Assembly: GCA_902785645.1 (NCBI GenBank)
Contig: CACZZG010000009.1
Coordinates: 5,321-40,260, forward strand
Length of the DNA: 34,940 bases
Source of the DNA: an uncultured Erysipelotrichaceae bacterium
GTDB taxonomy: Bacteria; Bacillota_I; Bacilli_A; RFN20; CAG-826
Direction: 5' to 3'
The translations under genes were made by a program, and so were the position numbers. The notes beneath the pieces were generated by a model that worked only from the letters and a program-made list of their open reading frames with translations, did no database searches and was not told the DNA's origin. Each line of letters opens with the position of its first letter. The first letter of the stretch is position 1. Of this stretch, positions 31,823 through 34,940 are shown in pieces.

Positions 31823-32509
31823 ATGGCCATGTGCATTGATGAAGTGAAGATTCCAAGATATTCCCTTGCGGAAGAACTATTAAATTCTATATCACACGGA
31901 CTAGGTGCGATTTTTGGTATTGTGGCATTAGTGTTGATGCTCATTAAAACCATACCCACCGGTGATCCTTTTGCAATTGTTAGTTCTATTATTTATGGAT
32001 TATCTCTAATAATCTTATTCACCATATCATGTGTGTATCACGCTTTAGCGAAGAATAAAGCTAAAAAGGTATTAAGAATTTTAGATCATGATGTAATTTA
32101 TATTTTAATTTCAGGTACATATACACCATACATGCTTGTGGCTTTAAGACCTTATAATGTTTGGAATTTAGGTACTGGAGTAGTGGCATATACAATGTTT
32201 GCCTTTGTCTGGGCATGTTGCATTGTTGGGGCAGTATTTAACACAATAGACATTCATAAATACCGCATCTTAAGTATGATTTGTTATTTACTATCTGGTT
32301 GGACAGTAATATCAGCATTATTTGTCTTATGGAACATCATTACTGCCGCGGGAGTATTGCTACTTTTAAGCGGTGGTATCGTCTATACCATTGGTGCGGT
32401 ATTATATGCGATAGGCGCAAAGAAAAAGTATTTCCATTCTTTGTTTCATCTATTTGTTCTTATCGGTGCAGTATTAATGTTCATATCAGTTTACTGCTTT
32501 GTACTATAA
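31823..32509 (+). CDS. Hemolysin III (YqfA/PAQR) family membrane protein
   Basis: A 228-residue protein with seven membrane segments of the HlyIII/PAQR superfamily. Conserved metal-site pieces are visible: ELLNSISHGLGA, SCVYHALAKNKAKKVLRILD, DHDVIYILISGTYTPYML and HSLFHLFVLIGAVLMF, with the three characteristic histidines. These proteins are proposed to be metal-dependent hydrolases or homeostasis proteins; the bacterial role is not settled. Two ATGs are possible (31823 and 31829). TAATAT at 31817-31822 lies six bases before the second, which would make a leaderless message starting at 31829; no Shine-Dalgarno is present. Confidence 0.88.
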   Translation: MAMCIDEVKIPRYSLAEELLNSISHGLGAIFGIVALVLMLIKTIPTGDPFAIVSSIIYGLSLIILFTISCVYHALAKNKAKKVLRILDHDVIYILISGTYTPYMLVALRPYNVWNLGTGVVAYTMFAFVWACCIVGAVFNTIDIHKYRILSMICYLLSGWTVISALFVLWNIITAAGVLLLLSGGIVYTIGAVLYAIGAKKKYFHSLFHLFVLIGAVLMFISVYCFVL

Positions 32510-32534
32510 AAAAAGACCCTATTGGGTCTATTTT
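32507..32534. terminator. Shared terminator between convergent hlyIII and deoD
   Basis: AGACCC (32514-32519), TATT, GGGTCT (32524-32529). On the minus strand it is followed by seven T (from the A run at 32507-32513), a good terminator for deoD; on the plus strand only ATTTTG follows. Confidence 0.75.
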
Positions 32535-32547
32535 GTTGTAAGTTTAA

Positions 32548-33270
32548 TTATTTAGCAAATCTTTCGGCGGTTGCAATGGCCACACCAATCATTTTGCCTA
32601 AGCCTAATTGTCTTTGTTCAGCAGTGGCTTTTTGATCTTTCTTAATGAAGTGGTCAGTGACAGTTAATAAGCATAATGCTTTTTTGCCCATTCTGGCAGC
32701 GTTGCAATATAAAGCATAAGATTCCATTTCCACACCCATGACACCGAGCTTTGCCCAGTTTTTCCATGTATTTGGATCATCATCATAGAAGACATCGGCG
32801 GAGAGAATGTTACCACCATGATATGGGATGCCAGCTTTTTTACTTTCTTCATAAGCCGCAATAGCGAGTTCGAAGTCACTTCCAGCGGAATAGACGCCAT
32901 TAATGCCATATTGGCTTGCCCAGTTACTATCTGTACTTGCAGTGGTGCATATTAATACATCGAATAAGTTAATATCTTCACGATATGAACCGCATGTGCC
33001 AACGCGGATAATGTATTCCACGCCATAGGCATCATATAATTCGTGAGAGTAGATACCGATTGATGGTTGACCCATACCTGATGCCATAACTGAAATTCTT
33101 TTTCCGTTTTTGGTATAACCTGTAAAGCCTAAGATACCACGAACATTAGTGACTTCTTTATAATCGTGCAAGAAATTCTCGGCAATCCATTTAGCGCGTA
33201 AAGGATCTCCAGGCATTAAAACAACATTTGCAAAATCTCCAGGGTTTGCATTGATATGAGGTGTTCCCAT
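32548..33270 (-). CDS. deoD: Purine nucleoside phosphorylase, DeoD type
   Basis: Cytosolic hexameric phosphorylase splitting purine (deoxy)nucleosides into base and sugar phosphate for salvage. The 240-residue protein has the family N-terminus (TPHINANPGDFANVVLMPGD), PLRAKWIAENFL, SGMGQPSIGIYSHEL, RVGTCGSYR, GVMGVEMESYALY (nucleoside-binding MEME variant) and TVTDHFI with the catalytic aspartate. AAGGAG lies 8 nt before the ATG. It is a lone gene, divergent from the IS110 element to its right. Confidence 0.96.
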   Translation of the reverse strand: MGTPHINANPGDFANVVLMPGDPLRAKWIAENFLHDYKEVTNVRGILGFTGYTKNGKRISVMASGMGQPSIGIYSHELYDAYGVEYIIRVGTCGSYREDINLFDVLICTTASTDSNWASQYGINGVYSAGSDFELAIAAYEESKKAGIPYHGGNILSADVFYDDDPNTWKNWAKLGVMGVEMESYALYCNAARMGKKALCLLTVTDHFIKKDQKATAEQRQLGLGKMIGVAIATAERFAK

Positions 33271-33296
33271 AAATATATCTCCTTATAACCTTTAAT

Positions 33297-33326
33297 ATTT
33301 TATCGCATTTGCTTTCTTTATAACAA
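33297..33326 (-). promoter_or_regulatory. Promoter of deoD
   Basis: On the minus strand, TTGTTA (33326-33321), 18-nt spacer, TAAAAT (33302-33297). The IS110 element begins about 35 bp further upstream, so the promoter is intact. Confidence 0.65.
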
Positions 33327-33390
33327 TAAAGGATTAATATTTTAGGTCATTAAGTATAGACTATTAATATCTCATTAACAATATATGTAT

Positions 33391-33441
33391 CCAAGGGATG
33401 CATTATTGATTGACCCCTAGGGGTCGCTTTTTCTTCCTTGG
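33391..33441 (+). repeat. Nested palindromes in the element's left end
   Basis: CCAAGG (33391-33396) and CCTTGG (33436-33441) enclose the perfect 14-bp palindrome GACCCCTAGGGGTC (33412-33425), followed by GCTTTTTCTT. The inner part may terminate transcription entering from outside or form a 5' hairpin of the element's RNA. Confidence 0.55.
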
Positions 33442-33453
33442 TAAAATATATAA

Positions 33454-33612
33454 GGATAGTCGCGGGCTATACTATTACTACTGCTAGACAGTCTGATTTT
33501 CATACTGAGGACGCGGCTTCCCTATTAAACGTTGTTTGTAGGATGAGGCGTTGACCTTCTATTTGAGATATTACGTTAGGGAAGCTCAGCGAATTGCCCA
33601 AAGTAACTATCC
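33454..33612 (+). ncRNA. Candidate bridge RNA of the IS110 element
   Basis: About 159 nt closed by GGATAGT (33454-33460) with ACTATCC (33606-33612) and GGGC (33464-33467) with GCCC (33596-33599). Inside are a hairpin CAGTCTGA-TTT-TCATACTG (33489-33507) and a large stem-loop: GCTTCCCT (33516-33523) with AGGGAAGC (33578-33585), AACG with CGTT, and a 42-nt loop (33532-33573). The loop carries TTGTAGG, identical to the element's right end, and TGAGATATTA, complementary to its left end. The earlier hairpin carries TAGAC and TTTCATA, matching the left and right flanks. This is the arrangement known for IS621-type bridge RNAs. Boundaries are approximate. Confidence 0.65.
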
Positions 33613-33629
33613 AAAAGGAGGTTTTATTT

Positions 33630-34844
33630 GTGCCTACTTATTTTGTGGGTATCGATGTCAGCAAGTTTAAGCACACCTGCTGTATCATTGACGGAGACGG
33701 AGAAATAATTAAAAAGAGTTTTGACTTTTCCAATTCAAAAGAAGGATTTGATTCATTGATAGAAACATTTAAATCAATTGATCAATCTGAATCATTGTTT
33801 CAAATAGTGATGGAAGCAACTGGTCATTATCATGAATGTTTATTTAGATATTTAGTTGCTAATAATTATTTAGCCCAAATTAAAAACCCTGTCGTGATAG
33901 CGAGATTTAAACAATCTGAATATCTCGACAAGGCGAAGACTGATAACCTTGATGCACTTATTATTGCCCAATATGCATCAAAGCATCCATTCAGCCCTTC
34001 TACGATTAAATCATACAACATTGAAAGAATTAGGCGTATATCTAGAGCAAAATACTTTCTTTATCAAGACAAGGAAAGAACAATTAATCATCTTCATCGA
34101 TATCTAGATGAATCTTTTCCAGAATTAGTACCTTTCTTAAGAAAAAGAGGAGATATTAAGCGATATCAAGGTCGTAATTTCTTTGATTCAAAAACTACTT
34201 TATGGTTTGTGGAGAACTTCCCATCCGCGAAGAAATTTTCTAATGCAAGAAGTGAAACAGCGGAAAAACTTAGAAGAATGTCAAAAGGTGCGTTTTCTTT
34301 AATTAAATTCAACGAACTTAGAAATATTGCTAAAAATTCTATTGGTGTTTCATTCCAAGAAACCGAAGAAATAATAATCCAATTAGTTCAAGAACTTAGA
34401 AACATCCAAGAAAGGAATGACAAATTAGATGAACTTTTAATCCCTTTAATTGACGAAACATCACCTAACTTATTAACTGTTCCTGGGATTGGTTATCGTT
34501 TAGCGGGTCTACTTATTAGTGAAATAGGAGATGCGTCCCAATTTCCAAGTGCGGATAAGATAATTAAATTTGCAGGACTAGATGTAAGAGTTTATCAATC
34601 TGGAACTATTGAAAAGCATGGGGCGATTAGAAAAAGAGGATCACCTTTACTTAGATATGCTTTATTCCAAGCAGCGGAGAAAGCTCGTATTCATTGTCCT
34701 GAGATTGCAGAATTCTATTCAAAGAAAAAGAGTGAAGGAAAACATCCAATTTGTGCCTTAACTCATACAGCAAGAAAGATACTTCGAATTGTTTGGGCTT
34801 TATTAAAAACTGGGCAAAACTATAGTCGATCTATCTCTGATTAG
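33630..34844 (+). CDS. IS110-family transposase (DEDD RuvC-like recombinase)
   Basis: A 404-residue enzyme with the N-terminal DEDD RuvC-like domain: FVGIDVSKFKHT (D9), MEATGHYHE (E62) and AKTDNLDALIIAQYA (D105, D108). A coiled helical linker leads to the C-terminal transposase_20 domain: LLTVPGIGYRLAGLLISEIG, and AIRKRGSPLLRYALF with the candidate catalytic serine S338. I chose GTG 33630, 8 nt after AAAGGAGG; the TTG at 33594 lies inside the RNA structure. The gene ends in TAG and appears intact, so the element may still be active. Confidence 0.94.
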   Translation: MPTYFVGIDVSKFKHTCCIIDGDGEIIKKSFDFSNSKEGFDSLIETFKSIDQSESLFQIVMEATGHYHECLFRYLVANNYLAQIKNPVVIARFKQSEYLDKAKTDNLDALIIAQYASKHPFSPSTIKSYNIERIRRISRAKYFLYQDKERTINHLHRYLDESFPELVPFLRKRGDIKRYQGRNFFDSKTTLWFVENFPSAKKFSNARSETAEKLRRMSKGAFSLIKFNELRNIAKNSIGVSFQETEEIIIQLVQELRNIQERNDKLDELLIPLIDETSPNLLTVPGIGYRLAGLLISEIGDASQFPSADKIIKFAGLDVRVYQSGTIEKHGAIRKRGSPLLRYALFQAAEKARIHCPEIAEFYSKKKSEGKHPICALTHTARKILRIVWALLKTGQNYSRSISD

Positions 34845-34940
34845 TGCTTAAATCAGCAGAATATTTAAAACTTTATCATAGATACAGTTTTTTCGTCGTG
34901 GACTTTAAGAAAAAAATACTTGATAATTGTAGGTATGAAA

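Larger units (their letters stand above)
33362..34935 (+). mobile_element. Complete IS110-family insertion sequence
   Basis: Ends are proposed from RNA-guide logic, not from terminal repeats, which this family lacks. A TA core occurs at both junctions: TATAGAC-TA-TTAATATCTCA on the left and TTGTAGG-TA-TGAAA on the right. The element is about 1.57 kb with one transposase, a left non-coding end of about 270 bp and a right end of about 90 bp. The right junction lies only five bases from the window edge. The inferred empty site is TATAGAC-TA-TGAAA. The transposase is certain; the exact ends are an inference. Confidence 0.7.

Noticed and set aside
33412-33425. GACCCCTAGGGGTC as the terminal inverted repeat of the insertion sequence
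   Set aside because: No copy occurs at the right end, and the IS110 family does not use such repeats.
1-34940. Mycoplasma-type code with TGA as tryptophan
   Set aside because: Full-length genes use TGG for tryptophan with no in-frame TGA. The single TGA stop (28851-28853) is followed directly by TAA, so it is weak evidence alone, but the intact long ORFs decide it.
1-34940. CRISPR array or phage region
   Set aside because: No regularly spaced direct repeats and no cas, integrase-linked or structural phage genes; the only tyrosine recombinase is a housekeeping Xer.

Overview
The window is about 35 kb of a low-GC Bacillota-type chromosome. The gene order dprA-topA-xer, then rpsB-tsf-pyrH-frr-(small gene)-uppS-cdsA-dxr-rseP-polC, is a compacted version of the Bacillus subtilis order. 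PolC, the MEP-pathway gene dxr and three zinc ribbons on TopA also point to Bacilli. Genes that B. subtilis has in between (trmFO, hslVU, codY, the fla/che block, proS) are absent. Tryptophan is read as TGG in full-length genes, so the mycoplasma code is unlikely. My inference is a Bacilli or Mollicutes-related host- or gut-associated lineage; the species cannot be read from the sequence.

Region 1 (1-16118) is core information processing and envelope biogenesis: DNA uptake (dprA, cut by the window edge), topoisomerase I, a Xer recombinase, ribosomal protein S2 with long charged tails, EF-Ts, UMP kinase, ribosome recycling factor, then undecaprenyl-PP synthase, CDP-DAG synthase, DXP reductoisomerase, site-2 protease and DNA polymerase III PolC, with tRNA-Pro(CGG) directly on the polC stop codon.

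Region 2 (16157-21410) holds a membrane acyltransferase plus acyl-CoA ligase pair, tRNA-Leu(CAG), a small cytosolic protein paired with a cation/proton antiporter, tRNA-Arg(CCG), tRNA-Leu(CAA) and a small lipoprotein.

Region 3 (21411-32509) is rich in metal homeostasis and envelope genes. A yybP-ykoY (Mn2+) riboswitch precedes a type II P-type ATPase, which is therefore probably a Mn2+ exporter. A phytoene-desaturase-like oxidoreductase converges on a formate/nitrite-type channel gene. Then come tRNA-Thr(CGT), tRNA-Val(GAC) and tRNA-Gly(CCC), a PlsC-type acyltransferase overlapping a hexapeptide acetyltransferase, an ArsR-family repressor with a complete alpha-5 zinc site and two perfect operators, its Zn/Cd P1B ATPase with a duplicated metal-binding domain, and a hemolysin III family protein.

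Region 4 (32548-34940) has deoD on the minus strand and a complete IS110-family element. The non-coding left end of this element looks like a bridge RNA. Four short segments in it match, in the order and strand expected of left/right target and donor guides, the two flanks and the two ends of the element around a TA core. This is the most interesting observation in the window.

Other themes: six of seven tRNA genes have C34 anticodons reading G-ending codons; several genes have a -10 box only 6-8 nt before the ATG and no Shine-Dalgarno sequence (leaderless initiation); transcription units are short and mostly closed by clear intrinsic terminators.
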